This document shows, one piece after another, positions 15,426 to 23,864 of a stretch of DNA of 48,078 nt. Each line of letters opens with the position of its first letter. Within the stretch, counting starts at the first letter, position 1. Under the pieces are notes generated by a model. It was not told the origin of the DNA. It ran no database searches and saw nothing but the letters and a program-made list of their open reading frames with translations. Where the stretch lies: assembly GCA_949879025.1 (NCBI GenBank), contig CATLBO010000011.1, positions 1 to 48,078 on the forward strand, in the 5' to 3' direction. This DNA is from an uncultured Hungatella sp. GTDB taxonomy: Bacteria; Bacillota; Clostridia; Lachnospirales; Lachnospiraceae. The translations under genes were made by a program, and so were the position numbers.

Positions 15426-17684
15426 ATGAAAAAGTTTATTATTGCAGTCTGTGCCGCTGTGCTGGCGATTATTGCATGGAATGCGGTTTACTACCGTTTG
15501 GGAGCATATATAAACATCAATCCGGACCGCCCCGTAACCTCTTTGATAACTGCAGATGGAAAATATATTTATTTGAAAGAAAGAAGCGAGGATATTCCTT
15601 TTGAGATCCGGGGCGTAGACATGGGAGCGGGAATACCTGGGAAATGGGCTACAGATTATGCCATTGACAAGGAAACATACCTGCGGTGGTTTAAGCAGAT
15701 CCAGGAACTGGGAGCCAATACCATACGAATTTACACGATTCTGAATGAAGATTTTTACAATGCGTTTTATGAATACAATTACGGCCGGGAAGAGCCGCTG
15801 TTTCTGCTTCATGGCGTGTGGATGGATGACTATATGATCAATTCCCGGAGAGATGCCTATGATGATGACATTTACCAGACTCTTCTGGAAGACTGCCGGA
15901 CGGTGGTGGATATTATTCATGGAAAGAAAACGCTGCTTTTGGGAAAAGGAAAAAGATCAGCAAGATACCGGAAGGATATTTCGCCATGGGTCCTGGGATA
16001 TCTTATAGGTATGGAGTGGGAAAGCGGCTTTGTGGCTTATACAGATGAAAAAAGCCAAGACAGAAATTCGTATTCAGGCACATATCTGTATACCGGGCCA
16101 AACGCTACAGCCTTTGAGGCGATGCTGTGCCAGACAGGGGACAGGATGATTGAGTATGAAAGCAAGCGGTATAGGCAGCAGCGGCTGATGGCCTTTGTAA
16201 ACGGGCCTGCTACTGATCCGTTTGTGTATCCAGCAGAGGTGGCAGCATACCAGCATAAAACGGTCTGCGTAAATGTGGAGCATATTAAAAGCAGGACAGC
16301 TTTTCAGGCAGGGATGTTTGCTTCGTACCATGTGTACCCATATTTTCCGGATTATCTGGGGCTTATGGATGAGGCAAGGCTGTACACAGAGGAAGAGATT
16401 AATGAACGGATTGACAAAGCAGTGCGGGAGAACCTGAAATATCATTTGTCGCTTCTAAATGCACCCAGAATAGAGGATTACATAAGAAAAGAAGATTACT
16501 ATGACTCTAAGGGACGCTACAATACGTATGGGGCGTATTTAAAAGCTCTTAACCGATATCACACGATTCCCGTGATCATCTCCGAGTATGGCGTTACTAC
16601 CGGACGGGGAATGGCTCAGAAAGACATAAACACAAAACGGAATCAGGGCCACATGACGGAACAGGAACAAGGGCAGGCGCTGGTGGAATGTTATCAGGAC
16701 ATAATTGATGCCGGGTGTGCAGGCAGCTGCCTGTTTACATGGCAGGATGAGTGGTTTAAACGGACATGGAATACGCTGCATACTATAGATGATATCAGCA
16801 CAGCTTACTGGAGCGACTGGCAGACCAATGGACAGTATTTCGGACTTTTGTCTTTTGATCCCGGAAAAGAGAGAAGTGTCTGCTATGTGGACGGGGACAT
16901 TTCTGAATGGGGCAGAGAAGATAGGGCGGTTTCCTCAGGTGACATGGAGCTGTCGGTTAAATACGACGAAAAGTTCCTTTATTTTCTGGTGAAGAAAGAT
17001 GGATTTGATCAGGAAAAAGATACGCTGTACATTCCCATTGATTTGACTCCCAAAAGCGGAAGCACCTGGTGCAGCAATTACAATGTGGGTTTTGAACGGG
17101 CGTGCGACTTCCTGATTGTGATACAAGGACGAGAAAACAGCCGCCTCATGGTGCAGAAACGGTATGAGGCGCTGCTTGCTGCTTACGGGACTGTATTTTA
17201 CCGAGGCGATCCATATATTAATCCGCCGGATCAAGACAGTCCGTACTTTGAGAGAATCTACCTTCCCATGGCGCTTGGAGAGATGCTGCCAGACCTTAAT
17301 CCCATGGCGCTAAAAGGAGAAAAGTATGAAACCGGGCAGCTGCGGTACGGAAACGGGAATCCGGAATCGGAAGATTTTGATTCCCTTGCAGATTTTATCT
17401 TTGCAGGTGATTATGTGGAGATGCGAATTCCATGGCAGATGCTGAATTTTTCCAACCCGTCTGATATGATGATTCATGATGATTACTATGAAAACTATGG
17501 AATTGAAAACCTGCATATAAAGCGGATGTATGTGGGAGCCGGCTGGTCAGATGGAACAGGCTGCCGTATTCCAATGAAAAAAGTACCGCTGAAAGGGTGG
17601 GGAAAGAAAGTGGAAACTCATGAGCGGCTGAAGAAGTCTTATTATATTCTGCAGGCATATTGGAGGCGCAGCGATACCGGCTGA
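15426..17684 (+). CDS. Membrane-anchored clan-A glycoside hydrolase-like protein with CBM9-like tail
   Basis: The protein has 752 residues. A hydrophobic N-terminal segment (about residues 3-22) should anchor or export it. Residues about 45-475 read as a (beta/alpha)8 glycosidase-like domain of clan GH-A: ANTIRIYT after strand 2, GMEWES at the usual acid/base position and VIISEYGVTTG with the expected nucleophile Glu. After residue 480 comes a beta-sandwich of CBM9/DOMON type beginning VDGDISEWG and continuing LYIPIDLTP. The ATG at 15426 is chosen for AAGGAG upstream; longer frames overlap the end of cotH. Its role would be to trim, bind or transglycosylate a polysaccharide outside the membrane. 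Family number and substrate are not determined. Confidence 0.72.
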   Translation: MKKFIIAVCAAVLAIIAWNAVYYRLGAYININPDRPVTSLITADGKYIYLKERSEDIPFEIRGVDMGAGIPGKWATDYAIDKETYLRWFKQIQELGANTIRIYTILNEDFYNAFYEYNYGREEPLFLLHGVWMDDYMINSRRDAYDDDIYQTLLEDCRTVVDIIHGKKTLLLGKGKRSARYRKDISPWVLGYLIGMEWESGFVAYTDEKSQDRNSYSGTYLYTGPNATAFEAMLCQTGDRMIEYESKRYRQQRLMAFVNGPATDPFVYPAEVAAYQHKTVCVNVEHIKSRTAFQAGMFASYHVYPYFPDYLGLMDEARLYTEEEINERIDKAVRENLKYHLSLLNAPRIEDYIRKEDYYDSKGRYNTYGAYLKALNRYHTIPVIISEYGVTTGRGMAQKDINTKRNQGHMTEQEQGQALVECYQDIIDAGCAGSCLFTWQDEWFKRTWNTLHTIDDISTAYWSDWQTNGQYFGLLSFDPGKERSVCYVDGDISEWGREDRAVSSGDMELSVKYDEKFLYFLVKKDGFDQEKDTLYIPIDLTPKSGSTWCSNYNVGFERACDFLIVIQGRENSRLMVQKRYEALLAAYGTVFYRGDPYINPPDQDSPYFERIYLPMALGEMLPDLNPMALKGEKYETGQLRYGNGNPESEDFDSLADFIFAGDYVEMRIPWQMLNFSNPSDMMIHDDYYENYGIENLHIKRMYVGAGWSDGTGCRIPMKKVPLKGWGKKVETHERLKKSYYILQAYWRRSDTG

Positions 17685-17726
17685 TACTGCCTTCATAGAA
17701 CACATGGCAAAGACGGAGGTGGGGAA

Positions 17727-18842
17727 TTGGGAAGTGAGATTATGCTGCTGGGGTATGGAGCAGTGTGTTTGAGCATGCTTGTCTTTAATGTGGTTAACAG
17801 CCTGGTGATGAAAAAGAAAGAATTGCGGCTGGATAAGAGATGCAAAAAGCTGGAGGAAAAAGTACGGGTACAGACAGGATACATAAAAGATGGCAGGACA
17901 GTGGAGGAGAAGCATATCCGATATTTGTCACAGCGGCTTTCCTCTGTAAAGAACCTGGCGGCGTTTGACCGGGTGATGGAACATTACCTGGGGGATGAGG
18001 ATGATAGGACGGTTTGGGAGTACAGAAATCAGATACAGCCGGCGATTCTTCATCTTGCATTTATATACCTAAACCGCGGAGATATGGAGGCTGCATATTT
18101 TGCCTGGTTTTTGTCTAAAAATATACCGAAAAGGTACCAAGGCATGGTTGCAGTGGAAGAAATCATGGTGCAGTATATGAAAAAGAGAAATCTGTACTGC
18201 CGTGTCAACGCATTAGATGCCTTGTATGGATTTGGATCTGCAGAAAGCATTGTAAAGGCACTGACGCTTTTAAGCCAAGAGGGAGGATTTATCCACGAGA
18301 AAATACTGACAGACGGGCTTTTGACTTTTACCGGCAGCCATGAGAAGCTTATTGAGCTTTTGTGGGAGAACATTGGCAGGCTTTCTGACAAAATCCAGCT
18401 GGCTGTGCTCAGCTATATCCGGTTTAAAAGCGGCAGTTACTGTGAAAGCATGTTTGAGATTATGACAGATGCAGGAAGAGATAAGGAACAGAGGCTTATG
18501 GCAATCCGATATTTTGGACGGTATTTTTATGAACCTGCCTTGGAGCCTCTTCTCACTTTTGTTTCGGATCTGAACCCGTTTAACTGGGAGTATGCAGCCA
18601 TCAGCGCCAGTTCCTTGGCAAAGTATTCCGGAGAAAAGGTGATTCTGGCGTTAATGGCTGCGGTTCACAGCCCCAATTGGCATGTGCGCTATAATGCAGC
18701 AGCCAGCCTGGAGGCTTCGGGGCCGAATGACTGGGAGACAATGGATGCAGCTGGCAGAAATGACAGGTATGCGCGGGAGATGCTGATGTATCGCATGGAA
18801 TTGAAGCGTGTCAGGGAAACAAAAAGGAGAAATTTGGCATGA
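17727..18842 (+). CDS. Membrane-anchored HEAT-repeat protein, glycosyltransferase partner
   Basis: This 371-residue protein has one N-terminal membrane segment (about residues 6-28), a basic coiled region and then helical repeats of about 30-35 residues. The repeats are clearest at the C-terminus (RLMAIRYFGRYFYEPALEPL; NWHVRYNAAASLEAS), typical of HEAT repeats. HEAT solenoids bind partner proteins. The stop overlaps the start of the processive glycosyltransferase by four bases (ATGA), so the two are almost certainly made together and probably interact in the membrane. The TTG start is chosen because GGAGG at 17714-17718 is 8 bases upstream; ATG at 17742 is an alternative. No enzymatic motif is seen. 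Confidence 0.75.
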   Translation: MGSEIMLLGYGAVCLSMLVFNVVNSLVMKKKELRLDKRCKKLEEKVRVQTGYIKDGRTVEEKHIRYLSQRLSSVKNLAAFDRVMEHYLGDEDDRTVWEYRNQIQPAILHLAFIYLNRGDMEAAYFAWFLSKNIPKRYQGMVAVEEIMVQYMKKRNLYCRVNALDALYGFGSAESIVKALTLLSQEGGFIHEKILTDGLLTFTGSHEKLIELLWENIGRLSDKIQLAVLSYIRFKSGSYCESMFEIMTDAGRDKEQRLMAIRYFGRYFYEPALEPLLTFVSDLNPFNWEYAAISASSLAKYSGEKVILALMAAVHSPNWHVRYNAAASLEASGPNDWETMDAAGRNDRYAREMLMYRMELKRVRETKRRNLA

Positions 18843-20260
18843 GAGAGCCGCTACAGATACTTCTTTATTACGTCGGAATTTTTTTCACGCTGTATATGAT
18901 AGGGTATGCCAGCTTTCTTTTTCTGTCTGTAACTGTCGGAAGTACCTCTCTATACGATGCTAAAAGGAATAATGCTTTGAAAAACGAGCTGCAGAGAGAT
19001 TATTATATACCGGTTTCCATTATTGTCCCGGCTCATAACGAGAGCATTACCATTGAGGCAACCATCTGTTCTTTGCTGGCCCTTGACTACTTGCTGTACG
19101 AGATCATCGTTGTGGATGACGGCTCTTCGGACAACACGTCTCAGGTCATGCGGGAGAAATTCCACATGGCTCATATAAACCGGCCGATTCAGAGAAGGCT
19201 GCGCTGTCAGCCGTCGGAGGCTGTTTTTGAGACAAATGATTATAAGGTGCCTATTACCTTAATACGGAAAAAGAACGGCGGAAAGGCGGATGCCCTGAAC
19301 ATGGGAATTAACGCTGCCCGGTATCCCTATTTCCTGTGCATTGATGCAGACTCTGTCTTGCAGAGCGATTCCCTGAAAAAGATTATCCGCCCCGTACTGG
19401 AGGATGACAGTGTAGTTGCAGTGGGCGGGGCTGTCCGGCCCTGCAATGGAGCTGAGATTGAGGACGGGAAATTGATCCGTTACCGAATGCCTGATAAGCT
19501 TTTGGCCTGCATGCAGGTTCTGGAATATGACCGTTCATTTCTGGCATCCAGAATTTTGTTCGATAAGTTTAACGGGAACATTATTATTTCCGGCGCATTT
19601 GGTCTGTTTAAAAAGAGCACAGTCATGGAGGCGGGCGGGTATGATGCTTCCACCATGGGCGAAGATATGGAACTGGTGGTAAGGCTTCATGTGTTTTGCC
19701 GGGAACATGGAATCCGTTACCGAATACGGTACGCTACAGACGCCATTTGCTGGACTCAGGCTCCGGAGAAACTGTCAGATTTATGTAAACAGCGGAGACG
19801 CTGGCATATTGGCCTGTATCAAAGTATGACTGCACACTGGAGGATTCTGGCCAGTACCAAATATGGCATGGTAGGATTGATATCCTATTGCTATTTTTTG
19901 ATTTACGAGCTTATGTCACCTTATATTGAAGTGTTCGGCACTATGGTTATGGCGCTGGCATGGATAACCGATTACTTAAATGTCCCTTTTATGCTTCTGT
20001 ATATGGCTATTTATGTTGTGTACTCATCTGTTCTATCGCTGACGGCGTTTTTTGCCAGGGTTCACACCATTGATTTGAAACTGACCTTTACAGACAGCAT
20101 AAAAGCAGTAGGCTTATGTATGGCGGAAGTTGCATGCCTGCGGTTTATTTTAGCATGGGTAAGGGTAACCGCTCTGGGAAGGAGAAAGAAGAATGTGTGG
20201 GGACAGATTGAGAGAAAGACAATTAATTTCAACAGCAAAGAACAGAGAGAAGGGGCATAG
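18839..20260 (+). CDS. Processive family 2 glycosyltransferase (polysaccharide synthase type)
   Basis: This 473-residue synthase has an N-terminal membrane segment (about residues 6-33), a cytosolic GT2 domain (about 55-330) and four or so C-terminal membrane segments. Catalytic motifs are complete: VPAHNE, VVDDGSSDNT, KNGGKADALN, CIDADS (DXD), TMGED (catalytic Asp) and QRRRW (the QXXRW acceptor-tunnel motif of BcsA/PgaC/HasA-type enzymes). This layout polymerises and exports a linear polysaccharide in one protein. No PilZ domain is present, so cyclic-di-GMP control, if any, must come from another subunit; the degenerate GGDEF-EAL protein follows directly. Its start overlaps the HEAT gene stop. 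The sugar polymerised cannot be read from sequence. Confidence 0.92.
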   Translation: MREPLQILLYYVGIFFTLYMIGYASFLFLSVTVGSTSLYDAKRNNALKNELQRDYYIPVSIIVPAHNESITIEATICSLLALDYLLYEIIVVDDGSSDNTSQVMREKFHMAHINRPIQRRLRCQPSEAVFETNDYKVPITLIRKKNGGKADALNMGINAARYPYFLCIDADSVLQSDSLKKIIRPVLEDDSVVAVGGAVRPCNGAEIEDGKLIRYRMPDKLLACMQVLEYDRSFLASRILFDKFNGNIIISGAFGLFKKSTVMEAGGYDASTMGEDMELVVRLHVFCREHGIRYRIRYATDAICWTQAPEKLSDLCKQRRRWHIGLYQSMTAHWRILASTKYGMVGLISYCYFLIYELMSPYIEVFGTMVMALAWITDYLNVPFMLLYMAIYVVYSSVLSLTAFFARVHTIDLKLTFTDSIKAVGLCMAEVACLRFILAWVRVTALGRRKKNVWGQIERKTINFNSKEQREGA

Positions 20261-20263
20261 CTT

Positions 20264-20341
20264 ATGTGTTTGGTTGAAATGAAAAAAAGTTTTTGGGGAT
20301 ACAAAAGGAAATGCGTATATCGACATCAGGAGAGTGCATAG
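20264..20341 (+). CDS. 25-codon ORF ending in TAG, in frame with the next gene
   Basis: An ATG three bases after the synthase stop, preceded by an AAGGGG, opens a 25-codon frame (MCLVEMKKSFWGYKRK...). It ends in TAG at 20339-20341, directly before the GTG start of the GGDEF-EAL gene and in the same frame. It could be a coupling cistron or a former N-terminal extension closed by a TAG. The peptide is basic and not hydrophobic, so it does not look like a lost signal peptide. No family is recognised. Confidence 0.3.
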   Translation: MCLVEMKKSFWGYKRKCVYRHQESA

Positions 20342-22165
20342 GTGGAAGAAATTATTATTTATGCAGCAGGCAACCCGGATGCCTATCCAGTGGAATATTA
20401 TGACTGGGGGACAGGCACTTACAGAGGCATGATTCCTGAACTTCTGCAGGAATTTTCGGAGATTACAGGTTATGAAATACAATACTATGAACCGGGGGAA
20501 AACGATCAAAGGCGGCATCTGGCTGACAACTATCAGGTTGACATAATTTCATGCTGCGTAGGAGAGGAGACTTTTGAACATAAAGCAGGGACGGAAATTC
20601 TTGTAATGGAAACAAAACAGGACGGCATCCCTGTATCCTACAGGCTTCTCTTAACAGCTGCAGCGCCGGAATCTCTGGCTGCTGATCTTGAGTTTTTTTT
20701 TGCCGGAGTTTCCAAGGAAACAAAGGCCGGCATGCTGATTGCGGCGGCTGAAAGAAAGCCGTCTCTTTACAGGGCGAGAATCGGGTGGGCAGCATCAGGC
20801 CTGCTTCTGGCAGCTGCAGGACTGGCAGCAGGGATGGCGGCGCTGTCCCGGAAATGCCGCAGCTATCGAAGGCAGCTGGAAAAAAACGAGGAGACCGATA
20901 CTCTTACGGGAGTAGGGAACATGGATTATTTAAGGCGCAATTATGAAAACTTTGTCATTCCTGAAAACAGGGCGCTGTATGTGATGTTTTATTTTTATGT
21001 GGATTTGGAGACCTTGAAAAAAACTGGCGATACGGCCCAGGCCCATGAGTTTTTGCGCCAGGTTGCTTCCGTCCTTTTGGACAATACCGGTGACAGGGAT
21101 ATTCTGGCAAGAGTTTTTGACAGTGGATTTGCCATGGTGCGCATGTCGCCGGGAGAGCAGGAGTCAAAGGAATGGCTTTTGAATGTGCTGTCTCATATCA
21201 AAGGCTTTTCGGAAAAGAACGCAAACAAGACAGGGGTGGGAATCTGCCGCCTTAAGGAGGAAGACTGGGATTTAAATGAGATCCTTTTAAGCAGCAGCCA
21301 GGGCGCCCGGGAGGCATGCAGGGAAGGTACGGATTACAAAATCTGCGATGATAACTGGATTCGCTTGTTTAGAGAGGAAAGAAATCTGCAGGCAGATATC
21401 AGGCGGGGGCTGGAAAATGAGGAATTCCATCTCTATATTCAGTTTTATATGGATGCTGGGACTAACCGCATTGCCGGAGGCGAAGCTCTGGCCAGATGGG
21501 GGCATCCGGAGAAGGGATTCCTTTCCCCTGGCAGTTTTATTCCACTATTGGAAAAAGAAGGGCTTATTAGCCGTCTGGACTATTATTCTCTGGATCAGGC
21601 ATGCAGTTTTTTGGAGCGGCTTCATCAGGTTGGGATGGAGAGCTTTTTTATGTCCTGCAATTTTTCTTTTGAGACTCTGGAAGAGGAGGATTTTATTGAT
21701 CGCTGCAGGGAGATTATGGAAACATACCAGTTCTCCAGGAAGCAGCTGATTTTTCAGATTACAGAGCAGGCAGTGATGAGAAATTCGCCCGTTGTAATCA
21801 ATCATATAAAGGCTGTAAAAGATATGGGTGTTGAGATTGCATTAGATGACTTTGGAGAGGGGTTTACAGCCCTTTCTGCCATAGGCGAATATTCGCCGGA
21901 CATGCTGCAGATGGATAAGAGGCTTGTTGATCTTCTGGGAAGCGATGCAGGAGACGCCATTGTAGAAGGAATGATTGGGGTAGGCCATAAGCTTGGGATC
22001 ACGATTTTGGCAGGGGGTGCGGAAAGGACGGAACAGGTGCAGCTTCTGGCAAAAATGGGATGTGACATGATTCAGGGATTTTACTTTGGTCATCCTATGC
22101 CTTCATGGGAGGCGGCAAGGAGGCTGCTGGAACAGAATACGAAGACTCGGGAGGTATGCGGATGA
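20342..22165 (+). CDS. Membrane protein with degenerate GGDEF and EAL domains, probable cyclic-di-GMP receptor
   Basis: The protein has 607 residues. Residues 1-130 resemble part of a family 3 solute-binding domain (YRGMIPELLQEFSEITGYEIQYYEP) but lack a signal peptide and are shorter than usual. A membrane segment follows (about 147-168). The GGDEF domain starts with DTLTGVGN, but its active motif reads RVFDSGF instead of RYGGDEF, so it cannot be a normal cyclase. The EAL domain keeps EALARW, CNFS and DDFGEG. It has Q for the metal-binding Glu of the ExTE motif (FQITE), Q for Lys in the LKID motif (LQMD) and AGGAE for AEGVE, so phosphodiesterase activity is unlikely. By analogy with LapD and PelD it would sense cyclic-di-GMP and control the adjacent synthase. 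GTG start chosen for AGGAG upstream. Confidence 0.85.
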   Translation: MEEIIIYAAGNPDAYPVEYYDWGTGTYRGMIPELLQEFSEITGYEIQYYEPGENDQRRHLADNYQVDIISCCVGEETFEHKAGTEILVMETKQDGIPVSYRLLLTAAAPESLAADLEFFFAGVSKETKAGMLIAAAERKPSLYRARIGWAASGLLLAAAGLAAGMAALSRKCRSYRRQLEKNEETDTLTGVGNMDYLRRNYENFVIPENRALYVMFYFYVDLETLKKTGDTAQAHEFLRQVASVLLDNTGDRDILARVFDSGFAMVRMSPGEQESKEWLLNVLSHIKGFSEKNANKTGVGICRLKEEDWDLNEILLSSSQGAREACREGTDYKICDDNWIRLFREERNLQADIRRGLENEEFHLYIQFYMDAGTNRIAGGEALARWGHPEKGFLSPGSFIPLLEKEGLISRLDYYSLDQACSFLERLHQVGMESFFMSCNFSFETLEEEDFIDRCREIMETYQFSRKQLIFQITEQAVMRNSPVVINHIKAVKDMGVEIALDDFGEGFTALSAIGEYSPDMLQMDKRLVDLLGSDAGDAIVEGMIGVGHKLGITILAGGAERTEQVQLLAKMGCDMIQGFYFGHPMPSWEAARRLLEQNTKTREVCG

Positions 22166-23055
22166 GGAAATTGATTTATTTGATGCTGTGGGCGGCTTTG
22201 TCGGTGGGGACAACAATAACGCTTCCCCAAATGGGGATTTGGGGAGAGGAAAAGCAGCACGGCAAGGGATTTGGCATGTTTAGCTGGAGCGAGGACATTA
22301 TGGGGGAAGGGGAGAGGGAAAGCCTATATGCCTGCCTGGACGCAGCAGAGGTGACAGATATTTATCAGAAGTTTTCAGAGGAAAGCCTAAAGGCGGAAAA
22401 AAGTGCGGCATTTATTAGGGACATGAGGGTGAAAGAGGTGAATGTATTTGCGCTCATGGGTGAGCCGGAATGGGCTTATGAGAAAGACGGAAAAAGCCTT
22501 CTTCAGGAGTTGGGGTATGTTGCGGAATATAACGAATCCCATGAACAGAGTGAACGAATCCTGGGGGTTATGGTGGATGTGGAACCATATCTTTTAAAAG
22601 AATGGAATAGGGGAGGGAAGAAAAGGAAAGAGCTGATGGACGGATTTTTAAGCTGCATAAAACATGCGTATGCATATGCAGGGGAAAAGGATCTGAAATT
22701 TTTGGTGTGTATTCCTATTTTTTATGATTCGTCCAATGAAGAGATATTAGAAGAATTGATTGCCAATGGGTGTGACGGCGTTGCAGTAATGAATTACAGC
22801 CGGAGAGATGAATATGGGCAAATGGCAAAAGAGACAGGGTATGCCAGGGAATATGGCAAGGATATTATCTGCATATATGAACTTCAGCCGCCGGGGCGCC
22901 ATGAACTGGAGGAGATTAATACTTATGCCAATGAAGGGATGGAGGCTTTGTGGCAGTCAGCCCGGAGACTGGAGGGGCAGTTTGGATATGAGAGGCTGAA
23001 GTTTGCATATCATCATTACGAGGCACTTAAAGGGGCACTGGGGGCAGGGGATTGA
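22162..23055 (+). CDS. Secreted TIM-barrel-like protein of unknown function
   Basis: This 297-residue protein has a hydrophobic N-terminal segment (about residues 3-20) that should act as signal or anchor. The body shows alternating strands and helices with acidic residues at strand ends (ILGVMVDVEPYLL, LKFLVCIPIF, CDGVAVMNYSRRDEY, KDIICIYELQPPG), as in (beta/alpha)8 glycosidase-like proteins. I cannot place it in a named family. The ATG at 22162 is chosen because GGGAGG is 7 bases upstream and it overlaps the EAL gene stop (ATGA). As the last cassette gene it would act on the exported polymer, much as small glycosidase-like proteins do in other synthase-dependent systems. That role is inference. 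Confidence 0.6.
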   Translation: MRKLIYLMLWAALSVGTTITLPQMGIWGEEKQHGKGFGMFSWSEDIMGEGERESLYACLDAAEVTDIYQKFSEESLKAEKSAAFIRDMRVKEVNVFALMGEPEWAYEKDGKSLLQELGYVAEYNESHEQSERILGVMVDVEPYLLKEWNRGGKKRKELMDGFLSCIKHAYAYAGEKDLKFLVCIPIFYDSSNEEILEELIANGCDGVAVMNYSRRDEYGQMAKETGYAREYGKDIICIYELQPPGRHELEEINTYANEGMEALWQSARRLEGQFGYERLKFAYHHYEALKGALGAGD

Positions 23056-23096
23056 GAAAACTGAAACCGGGGAAGGTAGCGCTTTTGCAGCCAAGA

Positions 23097-23116
23097 TTTG
23101 CCTTTACCCAGGCAAA
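23097..23116. terminator. Weak hairpin between convergent genes
   Basis: TTTGCCT (23097-23103) pairs with AGGCAAA (23110-23116) across a 6-base loop between the converging ends of the TIM-barrel-like gene and the regulator gene. No clear T-run follows on either strand, so this is a tentative terminator. Confidence 0.3.
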
Positions 23117-23123
23117 GCAGAGC

Positions 23124-23807
23124 TTATCTGCCTTTTACAGACTCCAGACGGTAGCCTATGCCATGAATCGTGGTCAGCCTGGCTGGAGCGTCTAAGGACT
23201 TAAGGCGCCTTCGCAGAAAGTAAATATAGTTGTCCAGATTCCCTTCTTCGACTTCGCTGGAAGCACCCCAGACATAGGAGAGAATCATTGGGCGGGGAAT
23301 GGTCTGGCTGGGATTTTTCATAAAATATTCCAGAAGGGCAGACTCCTTTTTTGACAAAGTCAAAGAGGAACTGCCGCAGTCAAGCCGGCGGCTGTCAGGT
23401 TCCAGTGTCAGGCCGAAGACAGACAGGCAGGGAGAAGTCTGCAGATTGCCGGGCCTTCTGGTGACGGCACGAATGCGGGCCATTAGTTCTTCTACTGCGA
23501 AAGGCTTTACCAGATAATCATCGGCGCCTGCGTCCAGGCCGCTTATGCGGTCATGGAGCCCGTCAAGGGCTGTGGCCAGAATAACCGGCGTCAGAATTTT
23601 GCGGCGGCGGAGAGATTCCAGAACTGTAAGGCCGTCAATTTCCGGCAGCATTCGATCAAGGATAATGGCATCGTAGACCTGGGTTCTGGCATAGAAAAGG
23701 CCTTCACTTCCCGTGCTGCAGCTGTCAGCGCTGTAGCCGGCTTGTTTCAGGGCAAGGCAGATCAGATGGGACAGATCCGGATCGTCTTCGATTACTAATA
23801 TTCGCAT
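23124..23807 (-). CDS. OmpR-family response regulator
   Basis: This 227-residue regulator has a receiver domain with D8/D9, phosphoacceptor D51 in IILDRMLP and DYLVKPF, followed by an OmpR-type winged helix (LTLSKKESALLEYFM, then NLDNYIYFLRRRLKSL and GIGYRLES). It should bind DNA as a phosphorylated dimer. There is no kinase gene next to it. The only nearby kinase on the same strand without a partner is at 11011-12321, across the cassette, and in OmpR-type systems the regulator normally precedes the kinase, which is the order here. It converges with the cassette and diverges from the solute-binding lipoprotein gene, so either neighbour could be its target. Confidence 0.93.
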   Translation of the reverse strand: MRILVIEDDPDLSHLICLALKQAGYSADSCSTGSEGLFYARTQVYDAIILDRMLPEIDGLTVLESLRRRKILTPVILATALDGLHDRISGLDAGADDYLVKPFAVEELMARIRAVTRRPGNLQTSPCLSVFGLTLEPDSRRLDCGSSSLTLSKKESALLEYFMKNPSQTIPRPMILSYVWGASSEVEEGNLDNYIYFLRRRLKSLDAPARLTTIHGIGYRLESVKGR

Positions 23808-23864
23808 AAAAGGATTCTCCTTGTTTTTTAATGGGATATTTATAATGATACTATATCACACATT

